Part shown: piece after piece, positions 30,160 through 41,880 of the stretch | Position numbering within the stretch: position 1 is the stretch's first letter | Layout of the letters: every line of letters begins with the position of its first letter | From: Dipteris shenzhenensis | Taxonomy: Eukaryota; Polypodiophyta; Polypodiopsida; Gleicheniales | DNA: 64,000 nucleotides | NCBI GenBank assembly: GCA_047967505.1 | Contig: CM106541.1 | Reading direction: 5' to 3' (one strand) | Notes under the pieces: generated by a model | The model's input: the letters and a program-made list of their open reading frames with translations, nothing else | What the model was told of the DNA's origin: nothing | The model's database searches: none | Translations under genes and position numbers: made by a program

Positions 30160-31670
30160 CACAAACACGAAAACAAAAAAGAAAAAACAAACATAGGCAT
30201 AGGCATATGCTTATGAAAAGAAGACAAAAAAAGAGGAAGAGAGAAGAGAGAAGAGAGAAGGAGGAAAAAAGAAGAGAAAGAAGAGAGAAGGAGAAGGAGA
30301 AGGAGAAGAGAAAGAAGAGAGAAGGAGAAGGAGAAGAGAAAGAAGAGAGGAAAAAAGGAGAAGGGTAGGCATAGGCATAGGCATGAGATAGAAATATGCT
30401 TATGAAAAGAGATCGAAAGAGGGGAGAAAGCTTATGCTCATGCTCATGCTTATGCATGAGCATATGAGCATAAAAGAAAAAGAGAGAAAGCTTAAGCATA
30501 GGCAATACATCTTATGAAAAGAGATCGAAAGAGGGGAAAGAGGGGGAGAAAGAGAGAGGAAAAGAGGAAAATGAGACATGCTCATGGGAGAAGGAAAGGA
30601 GGAAGAGGGGAAAAAGAGATTGAAAGAAGCAAAGGAGAAGGAAAAGGAGACATATGCTCATGCTTATGCTTATGCTTATGCTTATGCATGAGCATAAGAG
30701 AAGGAGACATATGCTTATGCTTATGCATAGGCAAATATATATGCTTATGAAAAGAGATTAAAAGAGGGGAAAGAGGGAGGGAAAGAGAGAGGAAAGGAGG
30801 AAAAGAGGAGAAGGAGAAGGAGAAGGAGACATATGCTCATGCATAAGCATAAGCATAAGAGAAGGAGACATATGCTCATGATTATGCTTATGCTTATGCA
30901 TGAGCATAAGAGAAGGAGACATATGGTCATGATTATGCTTATGCTTATGCATGAGCATAAGAGAAGGAGACATATGCTTATGCTTATGCTTATGCATAAG
31001 CAAATACATATGCTTATGAAAAGAGATTGAAAGAGGGGAAAGAGGGGGGAAAAGAGAGAGGAAAGGAGGAAAAGAGGAGATGGAGAAGGAGAAGGAGGCA
31101 TATGCTCATGCATAAGCATAAGCATAAGAGAAGGAGACATATGCTCATGCTTATGCTTATGCATGAGCATAAGAGAAGGAGACATATGCGTATGCTTATG
31201 CATAAGAAAAAGAAGAGGGAAAGGAAACAAAGAGAATGCTTATGCTTATACATGAGCATATAAGCATAAAATAAAAAGAGAGAAAGCCTTAGCATAAAAG
31301 AAAAAGAGAGAAAAAGAGATTGAAAGAGGGGAAAGAGGGGGGGAAAGAGAGAGGAAAAGAGGAAAAGAGATTGAAAGAGGGGAAAAGAGCATAAACATAA
31401 GAGAAGGAAGAGGGGAAAAGAGATTGAAAGAGGGAAAAAAGAAGAGAAGGAAAGGAAGGAAAAAGAGATTGAAAGAGGGGAAAAGAGATTGAAAGAGGGA
31501 AAAAAGAAGAGAAGGAAAGGAGGGAAAAAGAGATTGAAAGAGGGTGAAAAAGAAGAGGGGAAAAGAGATTGAAAGAGGGGGAAAAGAAGAGGGAAAAAGA
31601 AGAGAAGGAAGAGGAGAAAAGAGGGAAAGAAGAGGGAATAGGGGAAGAGAGGGAAAGAGAGGATTCCTAC
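30160..31670. repeat. Hierarchical purine / TATGCTTATGC tandem array
   Basis: 1.5 kb of alternating GAAAAGAGATTGAAAGAGGGG blocks and CATATGCTTATGCTTATGCA blocks. Larger units of about 250-290 bp restart near 30393, 30513, 30745 and 31013. The core TATGCTTATGCATAAGCATA is a perfect palindrome. Open frames across it (His/Lys-rich on one strand, Leu/Phe-rich on the other) are by-products of the repeat. Confidence 0.9.
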
Positions 31671-31680
31671 GCCCATCACT

Positions 31681-31709
31681 GCAGCTAGCGCTTAACTTGT
31701 GCTAGCTGT
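31681..31709. other. Short inverted repeat
   Basis: CAGCTAGC ... GCTAGCTG with a 13 bp gap, just right of the tandem array. It may be a hairpin near a transposon edge. Confidence 0.35.
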
Positions 31710-31839
31710 AGGCCAATGCAAATAACAAAAATAACAAAACGAAAAAAGAGGAAGCACTTTCTTATCTAGAATAGTCCCGCTCGGTGTTTTGTGGATTGGT
31801 CCTACAAAAGATAGGAAACATACCATTTTTTAAATAACT

Positions 31840-34135
31840 AGTTAGATTCTCAGGTACCCCAAATGAAGAGGTTTACCTCTGGCTCAACCATTTCCACAAC
31901 CTTGCTGAGTATCATCGGTGGGTAGACCCACAAAAAGTAGAGGAGATCAATCCATCCTTTCAAGGATTGGCTACTGCTTGGTACCACCAACTAGATGAGA
32001 ACATCAAGATTTCTTGGCCCCATCTGTAGCTCGCGCTCACGACAATATTCGGTAATACAGATATAGTGAAGGACACTTTGACATAACTCCAAACTTTGGA
32101 GCATCTCCCGAATCAGTCTGTATCACAATTTGGTGTGAAGTTAACTCATCTCCTGCTTCGCATTGACCCCAACATGGTAGAGGACATGAAGCTGTTCTTC
32201 CTTTGGCCCCGGCTATGAACTCGAATATATCTCATTGCACTCAGGACTAGGGCCCTAAAATCTCAATGAAGCTCTACTGACTGGACAGAGAATCAAATTC
32301 ACAATAGGAAGGTCCAGTCATAAACTACCCACGCTGCCAATCTCAACATCTAGTTCTCTTCCGACATCAATGGATATAGACCACACACAAAGTGTGCAAG
32401 GTGCTAGTTGACCATTTAGTCTAAGGAAGACTACAAGCTCAAGCTCTACAAAACTTCCTGATCGGGATGCTCAAGGTAAACCATGCCGTTTCTTCTGAAA
32501 CCGTTATGGTCATGTCAAGAAGCATTGCCGAGCATTTCTTGCAGTTCAAAACACTCAAACGGCCAATCAACTCCTCATTTGGGAAAAAGACCACTAGGAG
32601 TCGTGAAGGAGGGAGCAGCTTCAGTAGTGCACAATCTTCCTCGGCCGATCATATTTGTGATTGAAGCACTCCACAAAAAGCAACCATTGCTAGCTCTCGT
32701 CGACTCTAGAAGCTCCATCACGCCCGCTTTTGAACCATTCATCCTTGACCGTAAATTGCTGCTATATGACCTGCCAAGAAGCCGTGTCACATTCAGTGAC
32801 AATTGACATTTGGTGACAATTGCACCTCCGTCGAAACTTTGCAGGGCGCTGACATCCAACTTGAACTAGGAGGTCACATTTTCAACATTCCAGTTTGGAT
32901 CCTCCCACATCATATCTTTGACATCACCCTGGGGTATGACTGGCTAGCTGCTCAAGAAGCCTCCCTCGATTTCAAGTACAAGTGTCTTCATCTTTCGAAT
33001 AGCCCACCAATTCGGTGGCTCTATTCCCAATCCTCCTACTCTGTGTTCTCTACTACCCTCCACTCCGATCTTCTCCATCAAGCTGAAATGCAGCAGATGT
33101 TTCATCAATTTCTAGCCGCTTTTTCTAATGAACAATTTACTACCACTGCAACATACATTTTTCATGATATCCCTATTGGGGATAGATGTCCTTTGAAAAT
33201 GCACCTCGCCAATGCTTTCAGAGGGAGATTGAAATTCTGTGAACTCACATAGTGACCATGCTCAAAGATAACATCATCCAACACTCAAAGAGCCCTTGGG
33301 TCTCTCATCTAGTGAAAAAGGGCGGCAATTCTTTGTTTTTGGTGTGTTGATTATCGGCCGTCACTGAACTAGGTCACTGTGCGAGATGAGTACCCTCTTC
33401 CTCAGTTGGACAACATCTTGGATTCCCTAGCCAAGTCTAATTACTTCACAACTCTAAAATTGAAATCGGGCTACTGGTGGAAAAATTCCCCTGCTCCCCG
33501 AAGATCGGTAGAAGACCGCCTTTCGAACACCATTCGGACTGTATGAATTCAACGTTATGCTGTTTGGTCTGAAGAATGCTCCAGATACCTTTCAACAACT
33601 CATGAACTTTGTACTTCATGATCTCATCATAGGTGGTAAGGTCACCGTCTTCCTGGACGATATTCTAGTCCATACTGCTTCATGGAAGGAGCACAAACAC
33701 TTATTGCTTCAAGTCTTCTAGTTATTGCAACAATTCAACCTTCGGCTTAATCCTACGAAGTGCAAATGGGCTAAAAGCCAGATCAAGTACTTAGGATTCC
33801 TCATTTCTGAAGACGGCATCAATCCAGATCCCGACAAAGTCCAAGCTTTATATTCGTTTCAATGCCTACTAATGTAAAAGCTGTGCAACGATTTTTTGGT
33901 TTGACCAGCTTTAGCTCTCATTTTATGCCTGAATTGGCTAAGGCGTCAGTCCCTCTTCGACGTCTGTTACAAAACGATGGGTTCTACTCTTGCAAGAGTA
34001 TGCTTTTAAGATTTCATACCGCCCTGGCCACCTCAATCAAGTTGCATACGCCCTCTCACAGTCAACCATTTAGGCGACATAAGAGCAACATCCACTCCCG
34101 CCTTTCTCCATGCCCACCATGCTGATTTCTTTCGT
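31840..34135 (+). pseudogene. Ty3/gypsy remnant (gypsy-2) gag-pol
   Basis: Gag at 31840-32460 (FSGTPNEEVYLWLNHFHNLA, LATAWYHQLDENI). Zinc knuckle at about 32480-32523 (NRYGHVKKHC), its second Cys destroyed by an insertion and stop. Protease at 32660-32990, with the catalytic DSG changed to DSR and the downstream ITLGYDWL block. RT at 33250-33980 in several frames (FGLYEFNVMLFGLKNAPDTF; TVFLDDILVHT; NPTKCKWAKSQIKYLGFL). A jump follows from PLRRLLQNDG to the FKISYRPGHLNQVAYALSQS block, i.e. RNase H deleted. Many stops. Integrase is absent. The right edge meets the zinc-finger gene at about 34135. Confidence 0.85.
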
Positions 34136-34141
34136 CAATAC

Positions 34142-35307
34142 ATGAATTTCTGCTTTGAGCCCCGAGACGACCTCAAACATCCCCACAGCCCCGGCTGCCC
34201 CCTTGGATCCGAAATCCATGAAGACATCAAGTGCCCCCTTGGATCTGAAATCCCTCAGAACGAAGACATCAAATGCTCGCGATGTGGCTCCCCTTTCTTC
34301 TCAACCTTCGCTCTCAGTAAACACGTCAGTGGTATCACTTTCATGAGTTGGACACTGATTTTCGCGGATGTTGTATACGTATGGTAGATCTACTTTAGAA
34401 AGGAAATTTCCATGTATTCTCTTGAACTAACGACCTTTTCTGCATGCAGATAGCATCTGGCAAATGTGTGAACATCACGAGCATGCGAAGAATACAAGGT
34501 GACATACGACAGGGGAACATTCCCGCAAGTGAAAATCAGTTGAAGGCACCAAATAGCGGTTCATCTCGTGATAGCAGCCGGTAAGAACCGACATAAGCTC
34601 GGCCTTGCTATGTGTCCACATGATATCTTGCTTACTCCTGCAAAACTACGCAGTGGATACTGCTTTAAAGCTCCTATAACGCAAAACTACGCGTGGATAC
34701 TGTTTTAAAGCTCCTATAACGCAGTTTTAAAAAAGTAACAGAGCCTAAGAGAACCTTGGAAGTAGGACAGGCATCTTTGGATGGCCAAAATTATGCGTGT
34801 ACCAGGTGCCCAGAACGTTTTTGCACTTACGATACTCTCAATCGACATGCCAACACTCGGGTGCATGGGACCCAAGATTATACTTGTACCAAGTGCCCAA
34901 AACGCTTTCGTACTCAGGATAGCCTCAATCAGCACACCAAGAGTGGCGTGCATGGGACCCAAGATTACACGTGTACTAGGTGCTCAAAACGGTTTCGGAC
35001 TCAAGATAGCCTTGATGCTCATGCCAATAGTGGCGTGCACAGGACACTCAAATTCCAATGCAAAACCTGTGAAAAGCCATTCAAAGGTATGTAGTCCGCG
35101 ATAGTTATGAGCATTTGAAGAGGGTGCGTTATGTGCAATATAATAATATAACGTGGTCGATGTTGTGTGCGAGCAGAGTTCTTCTCATTGATGGCGCATA
35201 TAGAATCAAAGACATGTAGTGTGATGAGAGGCAAAGCACTAATGGAAAGTCCGGAAGCCTTTATTCACAATGTTGCATCAACTTTGGGAATCCATCCTCG
35301 CACTTAA
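34142..35307 (+). CDS. Spliced tandem C2H2 zinc-finger gene, 5' end uncertain
   Basis: Gene model from sequence: exon 34142(?)-34324, intron 34325-34449 (GT..AG), exon 34450-34580, intron 34581-34724 (GTAAGA..CGCAG), exon 34725-35086, intron 35087-35176 (GTATGT..GCAG), exon 35177-35307 with TAA. Phases agree at all three joints. The product has five fingers of the form C-x2-C-x12-H-x5-H/C. Finger 1 is CSRCGSPFFSTFALSKH and is completed across intron 1 by a Cys. Fingers 2-4 are tandem with a 29-residue period (e.g. CTKCPKRFRTQDSLNQH). Finger 5 (CKTCEKPF) is split by intron 3 and completed (FFSLMAH...C). The spacing recalls JAZ/U1-like fingers rather than plant QALGGH fingers. Nucleic-acid binding is inferred. 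The first exon abuts gypsy-2 and may be truncated; the ATG at 34142 is only a candidate. Confidence 0.7.
34636..34723. repeat. Tandem duplication in zinc-finger intron 2
   Basis: CAAAACTACGC(A)GTGGATACTG... occurs twice, about 44 bp apart (starts near 34638 and 34682). The second copy supplies the CGCAG acceptor at 34724. Confidence 0.85.
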
Positions 35308-35337
35308 TTCCAAAGGCTCCTAGTTTATTGCTTATCT

Positions 35338-35513
35338 ATGTACCTATGCATCTACGTTGTCATGTTTAATATCTTGTCCTCTTTTTCAACAATTTTAGTC
35401 CTTTAGTTGACTATGACTCTAGCATATGTATCTATGCATCTATGTTGGCATGTTTAATATGTTGTCCTCTTTTTCAACAATTTTAGTTCTTCAATGGAAT
35501 ACGACTCTAGGAG
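35338..35513. repeat. 88 bp tandem duplication downstream of zinc-finger gene
   Basis: ATGTA(C/T)CTATGCATCTA... starts at 35338 and 35426, about 90% alike. It probably lies in the 3' untranslated or downstream region. Confidence 0.85.
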
Positions 35514-35858
35514 ATGAGTTGCCCATTATTAGCATGAACTTTTTACACAACAGTGTTTGGGATTTTTCAAGTTTCAATTCTTAAAATCCATTTATTAAAT
35601 TTATCAATATTTTGAACACTGTCTTAAGCTCCTCCTTAACAAGTCTTCTTGAAACTTGCTCTTATCTCACCCTTAATTTGTTCCAGAAGGTACTGGTTCG
35701 ACGTATCTTCTACAAGGTAGTCAAGCATTTTGTGCTCTCTTATTTTCTATTTTGTTGTATAAATTTAAACCCCCTTTATGCCCTTCTATGTAGACTCTCT
35801 ACCATGTTAGCATGCTGTTACTCTTGTGTGAGTAGTTGAACTCTCTCTCTCTCTCACT

Positions 35859-35890
<32 letters not shown>

Positions 35891-38485
35891 AATAACCTTA
35901 GTTTATTGTCTACCAAGTGCTTTTACTTTTTAATATTTATAATTAATCCATGCTTTGGCTTATACATGCTATTTTCTTAGGGGTTGGGCACAAAAAATAT
36001 ATATTATAAAGGAGAAATGGACTTTAGAAACAAAAGGAAGACATGAAAATCCATCATTTTAGCCATTATTGAACCCTTAAGAAGATGATTAATTAGATTA
36101 GAGAAAAAAGCAAGAAAAAGAAAATAGCATTAAGAGAGAATTGTGAATGGGATAAAATTAATAATGAGAAAATAAAGTTCTTGCTTTGTTCACCTACAAG
36201 GTTGGTGAGCCCATCAAGGGCCACTAAGAGGGGCACAATGTGCATGTGCAAAAAAAAAAAATTTGGGTAGAAAAAAAAGTTTGTTTATATTATGATCATC
36301 ATACGATTTGTATACATAAGGTCCTCAAAAACCAGAAAACACTGTCAATAGAGGAATATATATTTTGTGTTCAAAATTTCTCCTATCTGAGCAAAAAGAT
36401 TAAAAAAATCTGCTTCTAGTGACCTCTAGCCTTCACTTAGCTTTGTAACAGAGGAACAGGGTGCCCCTTCAGACTGTAGGTTCCCCTTCAGACTGTAGGT
36501 TCTTCTTTGATTGGGAATAGGGAGGGTAAGAGCTGTGCTTGAAGATCAACACTGGAGTTTGTACAACTCTCAGCATCTCTGATGTGGTTCTCTAATTTTG
36601 ATCATTAAAGTTATGGAATTCTTGATCCAATTCTTGATCAGCAAGGGTGCCGACGTATTCTACATGGCCCATTACAAGACATAGTCTTTTGTATATGATA
36701 GCATTAAAAATCACAAATACCTGGCAACCACAAAGTTAGCATTACTATGCTTATAGAACATAATATTCTTACACTCTTTATTCACACAAAAACCTTGATA
36801 GTGAAGAAAGGTACCATAATGTTTGATTGTTCAACAATCGTGAAAGCAAGGTGGACCTTTGATACCAAGATGAGAAAGACAACCACGAAAATGCTAAAGA
36901 CTAGGAACGCTAGGAAAAAAATGATGTCCTTAGCACACCTTGCATCAAAAAGAAGTTCTACAAAGGGACCGAGGAGAGGAGTTGCTTCCCAACTCACACT
37001 AAAAAGTGACGCTCCATATCCATTTATTCCCCCACTCCCTTTACACCTAAAAATTAGTGGGGACTTTGTTTTCATTTAAAAATCATGAAATTAGAGCAAG
37101 CCAAATGCCCTACTATCATTACTCCTTGTCAATCAATCATTGTCCTCCAAAATTCAAAATATCTCTTATTGGATTTACAAATATCCTTGTTCAACTCTCA
37201 ATATTGTACTTAGCATAGAGCCAATTACATTTTTTAATACATGGTAAGGATCTAACATCTATTAAGGGTTTCAAACCATCTACCCCATGAATATGGTTAT
37301 CCTAGTAATTGTATCACTCATTACGCAAAACTCCTTCCTTGCTTATCGAGTAAGTGGGGAATCAAATTTATTTCAAGGGGAGAGACTAAGTCATTTTTTA
37401 TTTATTCAATTATTTCTTTGACCCATATGTCATGTGAACAAAGCTTGATGGACTAAAGAGGGTTCAATTAAGGGACTCCACAAGGGGGTAATTCCCATGT
37501 TTAATTTCAATGTCATGTTTGCCTTTGTACTATCTATATCTAAATCAAGGGTAAGGGAATTGTGTGTGTGCGTGCATGCATGTGTGTGTTTTTAAAATAA
37601 AAAACCTTTCAACAACACGGCACACAAAGCTCAGATAAGGGTGGATAAAAAACTATTTATTACACGTTTGTTCATACAACCAAAAGCTAGTACAAAAAGT
37701 GTAAAAAATAGTAACGTTGGTGTAGTCCTAACAAGCATCTCATTTATTGAAGAGGAGAATCTACATACCTGCCACCATCCAACAAGAAAACATGATGAGA
37801 ACCAGGTTAACTTATACGTAGTACATAGTGTCGTAGTCAAGATTCTGAGCACGAGGTTGGATACAACCTTCAGAAAGCGGGCAGTCTGGCACGTCGCAAA
37901 GATAAGCTAAGTCGAAGAGGCAGACCGTTTGCACGAGCGGGACATATAGTCGCTAAGACTAGCTACTCCGCCTAGACTGCGGGTAGCAGACACTGACTGT
38001 ATACATCAAAGCAATAGGAGAGGAGAGGGGGAGCTAGGTCCTTTAAATAGGGGAAAGGGGGGGGGGTCAGTCGGGGGCAACCGAATAAAATAATAGGTCG
38101 GTTTTTTAGAGATGCATGCCGATGAGAAAGGCGAGGTAGCTACTAACTAGTCGATGGGTAAAGAGTGCGGGGAGGGGGACCTTTAAATAAGGTAGCTTAG
38201 CTAGTTTAAGTAATTTTTAAACCTTAAACATTAGCATAAAGAAATACCATTATTTCGTAAGTAGATTTTTAGCAAAAAGTGGAGCGCTTTAGAAAAATAA
38301 ATTTGATCATTTGGATAATTATAAACAGATGCCTATCAGAAATGGATTGAAATTCTTTAATAAAATAAATTAAAATAACTTTTGACAAAATTGTAATCCA
38401 AAAAATTGGTATGAAAACCAAGAGTAATTGCAATAGAATTTTTCTTTATATTGAGCTTGCAAACTTAAGCAAAGAATCAGTACAG
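35514..38485. other. AT-rich stretch without recognisable genes
   Basis: Contains a (CT)n(CA)n microsatellite (35841-35885), poly-A runs and a (TG)n near 37560-37590. Short frames at 36747-37079 and 37641-37910 match nothing known. 37850-38200 has two TTTAAATA boxes and might be LTR sequence of the neighbouring gypsy; CTAC(A/T)TACCTGCCACCATC occurs at about 37769 and 38529. Confidence 0.5.
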
Positions 38486-38564
38486 TAGTGTCGAATCCAT
38501 CAAGTAGTCCAGGTTTTAAGGTTAGGGTCTACTTACCTGCCACCATCAAAAATATAATTTTTGT

Positions 38565-38740
38565 AACATCCCTCTTGCTTGGATTGCAACTGACCTCAGT
38601 TGCGTGTTTGATTATAAAAACTAAGGAGGTTTGGAAAAGTTCGAAAGAACCGCTCAGGCATCCACTGAGCATCATCTCTCGAATGGTTCTTAAATTTGAG
38701 TAAGTATTTAGTATAGATATTTCCTTTTCAGGTCGAGGTC
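38565..38740 (-). pseudogene. gypsy-3 chromodomain-like C-terminus
   Basis: After ILEPECIIDHQ, a shifted frame gives IYTKYLLKFKNHSRDDAQWM, the usual chromodomain strand-turn pattern (YLVKWKGY...ATWE). It ends near a purine stretch (AGCAAGAGGGA), next to TGTTACAAAAATTATA, a likely 3' LTR start at about 38569. Confidence 0.55.
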
Positions 38741-39106
38741 TATTGATGATCAATAATGCATTCGGGTTCTAGAATTTCTTCTTCATCAACAATCGATGGG
38801 GCCTCTTCATAGACAGGATGAATAGGTAAAGGTCCTTTGAAGGGCTTTAAGAGGTTGATATGGAAAGCATTATGTATTTTCCAATTATTAGGTAATTCAA
38901 GCCTATAAGCTAGATCATTGATTTTCTGAATCACCTTGAATGGTCCATAAAAACGTGGGGACATCTTGATTACTGGCCATTTCTCAACACTCTTCAACCT
39001 TCTTTTCTTAATCTGAAGAAGTACATAATCGCCTTCTTTAAAAAGCATGTGTTTCCATTTCTTATTAGCTTGTTTTGTGTACTTATCTTAAGCGATTGCA
39101 ATGGCT
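38740..39106 (-). pseudogene. gypsy-3 integrase C-terminal domain
   Basis: MLFKEGDYVLLQIKKRRLKS, PRFYGPFKVIQKINDLAYRL and HNAFHINLLKPFKG are the GPY/F-type C-terminal integrase module. Upstream on the same strand (ISYEAIAIA ... YTKQANKKWKH) it is fused directly to the end of the RT, showing a deletion of about 2 kb. Confidence 0.8.
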
Positions 39107-39755
39107 TCATAAGAAATGCTTAGCTTTCCTAAGAAGGTCTGTCAATGGATGTGCAATGTATGCGAAATTCTTGACAAACTTTCTATAAAAGCTACACAAT
39201 TCCAAGAATGATCTTAATTCATGTATATCTTGGGGTTTAGGCCATGTGATTATGCACTCAATCTTCTTTGGATCTACTCGAATCCCATCGGTGGATACAA
39301 TGTGACCCAAATACTCTATCTTATCTTAAAAGAAACTACTCTTTTCATGTACAGTGGGTTTTCTTTCAAGAGTGAAAAGACTAGCTTCAGATGTTCTTTA
39401 TGCTCCTCAACATCTTTGCTAAACACCAAAATATCATCAAAAAAATACTACCACACAATCTTGGTGTTTAAGAAAGATTCTCTTCATCATTCTACTAAAA
39501 GTAGTTGGAGCATTAGTTAGCCCAAAAGGCATAACTAGGAACTCATAGTGTCCCGTTTGAGTTCTAAAGACAGTCTTGTATATATCCTCTTCTAGCATAC
39601 GAACTTGATGATAGCCGGATTTGAGATCTATCTTACTGAAAACCTTGGCCCCTTTTAATTTGTCCAAGAGATCATCAATCCTAGGAATTGGATATTTGTT
39701 CTTCACTATGATTTTGTTTAGTGCATGATAGTCTATGCACATTCGATAGGTTCCA
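39107..39755 (-). pseudogene. gypsy-3 RT, C-terminal part
   Basis: [36 protein letters not shown] (motif A), [20 protein letters not shown] (motif B), CVVVFF (degenerate motif C, DD lost), then GHIVSTDGIRVDPKKIECI and FLELCSFYRKFVKNFAYIAH. Interrupted at 39756 by the solo LTR; it continues at 40454. Confidence 0.85.
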
Positions 39756-40453
39756 TGTAAGAAAATAGTACGCAGCGGAAGATAACAACAAAACGCAAGT
39801 ACACGATGGAAAGCTGGAGAGAATACAAAAATTCTGATATACCAAACTGCTGATACAACTGATGGTTGGCTGTCCACCCGTGCGCTCTACAGACAGAGCT
39901 TCGATGGTGATCTAGACAGATGCTGGACGGAGGACTATGAGCGTGAAGAACTGGTGATCTGATGATAGGGGGTGGCCACTTATATAGTGTAAGTGGTTGA
40001 CGGTCGGCCCTGTAATAGGCAGTCGGCCTAATAGACAGTCGGCCTGGAAGACCACCGACCCTTCAGAAAACATGCCGTCGGGCAGATGAAGGATCGCGCA
40101 TAGGTCATACCGTCGGGCCTGGGGCTACCGGCAGCCCCCGGACCCTACCGCTGGGGGCTTTGCCCCCAGACCCCCACCGGGGGCCTGCGCCCCCCGGACC
40201 CCCTGCTATCGGGGGGGCTATCGCCCCCCCGAACCCCCCCTTTGTGCAGACAGGTATCTACTCTTGGCTCCTAAGCCGTCTCATAACCATCTGGTCTACT
40301 CTAAGACCCCTTCCAGTGTCTAAACTGGGGATCCCTCCCAATATCCGATACCCATCATGGCTTCTCCTCATATGGGGGCCTTACAACATTGGGTACACAG
40401 AATATTGGTGGGTTACATGAGAGGTGGACATTTGAGCTAACTCTAACATTCCA
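39751..40453. mobile_element. Solo LTR, 693 bp, inserted in gypsy-3 RT
   Basis: 39756-40448 begins TGTAAGAAAATAG and ends CTCTAACA. A perfect 5 bp target duplication TTCCA (39751-39755 and 40449-40453) flanks it, and the RT reads on across the empty site. The minus orientation is favoured by the end TCCGCTGCGTACTATTTT. Such solo LTRs arise by recombination between the two LTRs of a full element. Confidence 0.9.
40119..40240. repeat. Row of GC-rich hairpins in the solo LTR
   Basis: Four stem-loops in tandem: GGGGCT/AGCCCC (40121-40138), CTGGGGGC-TTT-GCCCCCAG (40151-40169), CCGGGGGC/GCCCCCCGG (40177-40197), CGGGGGGG/CCCCCCCG (40210-40231). Each of the last three is followed by a GACCC/GAACCC spacer, giving a period of about 28-32 bp. 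Confidence 0.85.
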
Positions 40454-41545
40454 TTTTTCTTTTTGACTAATAAGACAAGTGCTCCATAACGAGAACTACT
40501 GGGTCTTATCAATCCTCTCTCTATCAATTCCTCCACTTGCTTTTGAATTTCCTTTTGTTCTATTTAATTAACTCTATAAGGGGCTTTGCAAGGTGGAGTA
40601 TTGCATGGTAGGATTTCTATCCTATGATCTTCAGGTCGAGAACATGGTAGTCCAGGCAATAAATCCTCTAAGAAACAATCAAAAATTTGAGAAAGAAACT
40701 TTTGGTGTGTAGGCTTAGTGTTTGGCTAAGTAGCCGTTACCATATTCACCAAAATTAGATATGTCTTCTTGCATTTTCTAATTGCTCTTTTGGCTTGTGT
40801 GTGGTTGAGTAAAAGACTGATCTTAGGTCTCATTGAGCTTTTCAAACATATTTCTTGTCTGTCCTTCTCAATTTACATCTGATGTGAATCATAATCGACC
40901 TTAGGATTATATTGGTGCCTCCATAGCATTCCTAAGATGATGTCCACTCCGTGTAGGGGTGCCACTAGAAAGTCTCATGTATCCTTGTAGGGTTTGATTG
41001 AGATTTCAAGATTCTTGACTTTTCTAGTACATTTGTACTTTATTTGGTAAAAACAGCTTTGACCTTATAGTTAGATGGGAAAGACTCTAGGTTTAGCTTA
41101 GCTAATGTTCTTTCCGAATGAAATCATGTGTACTACCATCATCATGCAGAATAACAACCTCTTTGCCATTAATGAAACCTTTCATCTTTAGAAGAGCATG
41201 ACAATTATACTTACCTTCCTCTTGCTTGGCTGCTTTGTCATCAATCATGTGTACTTTCGCCATCAGGATCTTCTTTCTTCAGGACACTCAGTGGCTATGT
41301 GTCCCACCTTGTTGCACTTGAAATACCCTATTTCTTTCTTTGGAAAATTCCCACTGTTAGGCTTCGAAGAGAAATCTGAAAAAAACCATTTTTAGATTTA
41401 AAGAAGGACTTTTTATCAAATCTCTTTTTCTTATGGAAGGGTACATGCCGTTCTGAATCTTTCCCTTCTTTTGGGATCCCATTCTTCATTTCACAATTCA
41501 TTGCAAGAGAAATTGCACACGCAGTAGGAGTATCTCTCAAGTTAC
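40454..41545 (-). pseudogene. gypsy-3 gag end, protease and RT N-terminus
   Basis: From the 5' side (41540 down): basic gag tail with FKCNKVGHIATECPEE. This zinc knuckle has Tyr in place of the first Cys. A degraded protease region (about 41160-40900) follows, then the RT start EIQKQVEELIERGLIRPSSS, RYGALVLLVKKKN at 40560-40454, which continues beyond the solo LTR. Stops interrupt it. Confidence 0.75.
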
Positions 41546-41880
41546 GTGACTGTTTACTGCATGGGCAGCATGGCGATCGCCCCCGTAGACTCCTAGAGTC
41601 CTCTACACAGGAGATGCAATAGCTACTGTAGACTCTAGACTGTGTTGAGTGTGCCGGTAGAGAAGAAAGATATGCGGGCCACTATAGTTCCAACCACAAA
41701 AATCCACTACTGCAGAGTATTTAAGATGACCATATACTCCCCTTAGTGATTTAAAATACCTCTAATTTTTTTATTTTTTATTTTTCCTTTCTCTCTTTCC
41801 GTAAGCTTTCTCTTCTTTGTCCTTCACAAGAACTTCTCCTTGACTACCAACACATGGGATCTTCTCTTTAATTCCTTCAC

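Larger units (their letters stand above)
28084..31740 (-). mobile_element. CACTA (En/Spm-like) transposon, one end visible
   Basis: CACTACAAGG at 28084 is the canonical CACTA terminus. It is followed by subterminal repeats (28160-28290) with the palindromic core CGCTATATAGCG in both orientations, as in En/Spm-like elements. A minus-strand gene remnant lies inside (30147-28600). No inverted partner end (CTTGTAGTG) was found to the right, so the other boundary, put at about 31740, is uncertain or lost. Confidence 0.6.

Noticed and set aside
30065-31679. Long His/Lys- and Leu/Phe/Ser-rich frames
   Set aside because: They follow the tandem repeat in both strands, have no unique sequence, and change frame between repeat units.
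34714-34962. Minus-strand 82-codon frame opposite the zinc fingers
   Set aside because: It is a shadow of the 87 bp finger repeat; the plus strand has the Cys/His pattern and consistent splice sites.
40119-40240. Recent organelle DNA insertion, suggested by GGGGGCTTTGCCCCC-like palindromes
   Set aside because: The array is embedded in a 693 bp segment bounded by a perfect TTCCA duplication and TG...CA ends, so it belongs to the LTR as it inserted.
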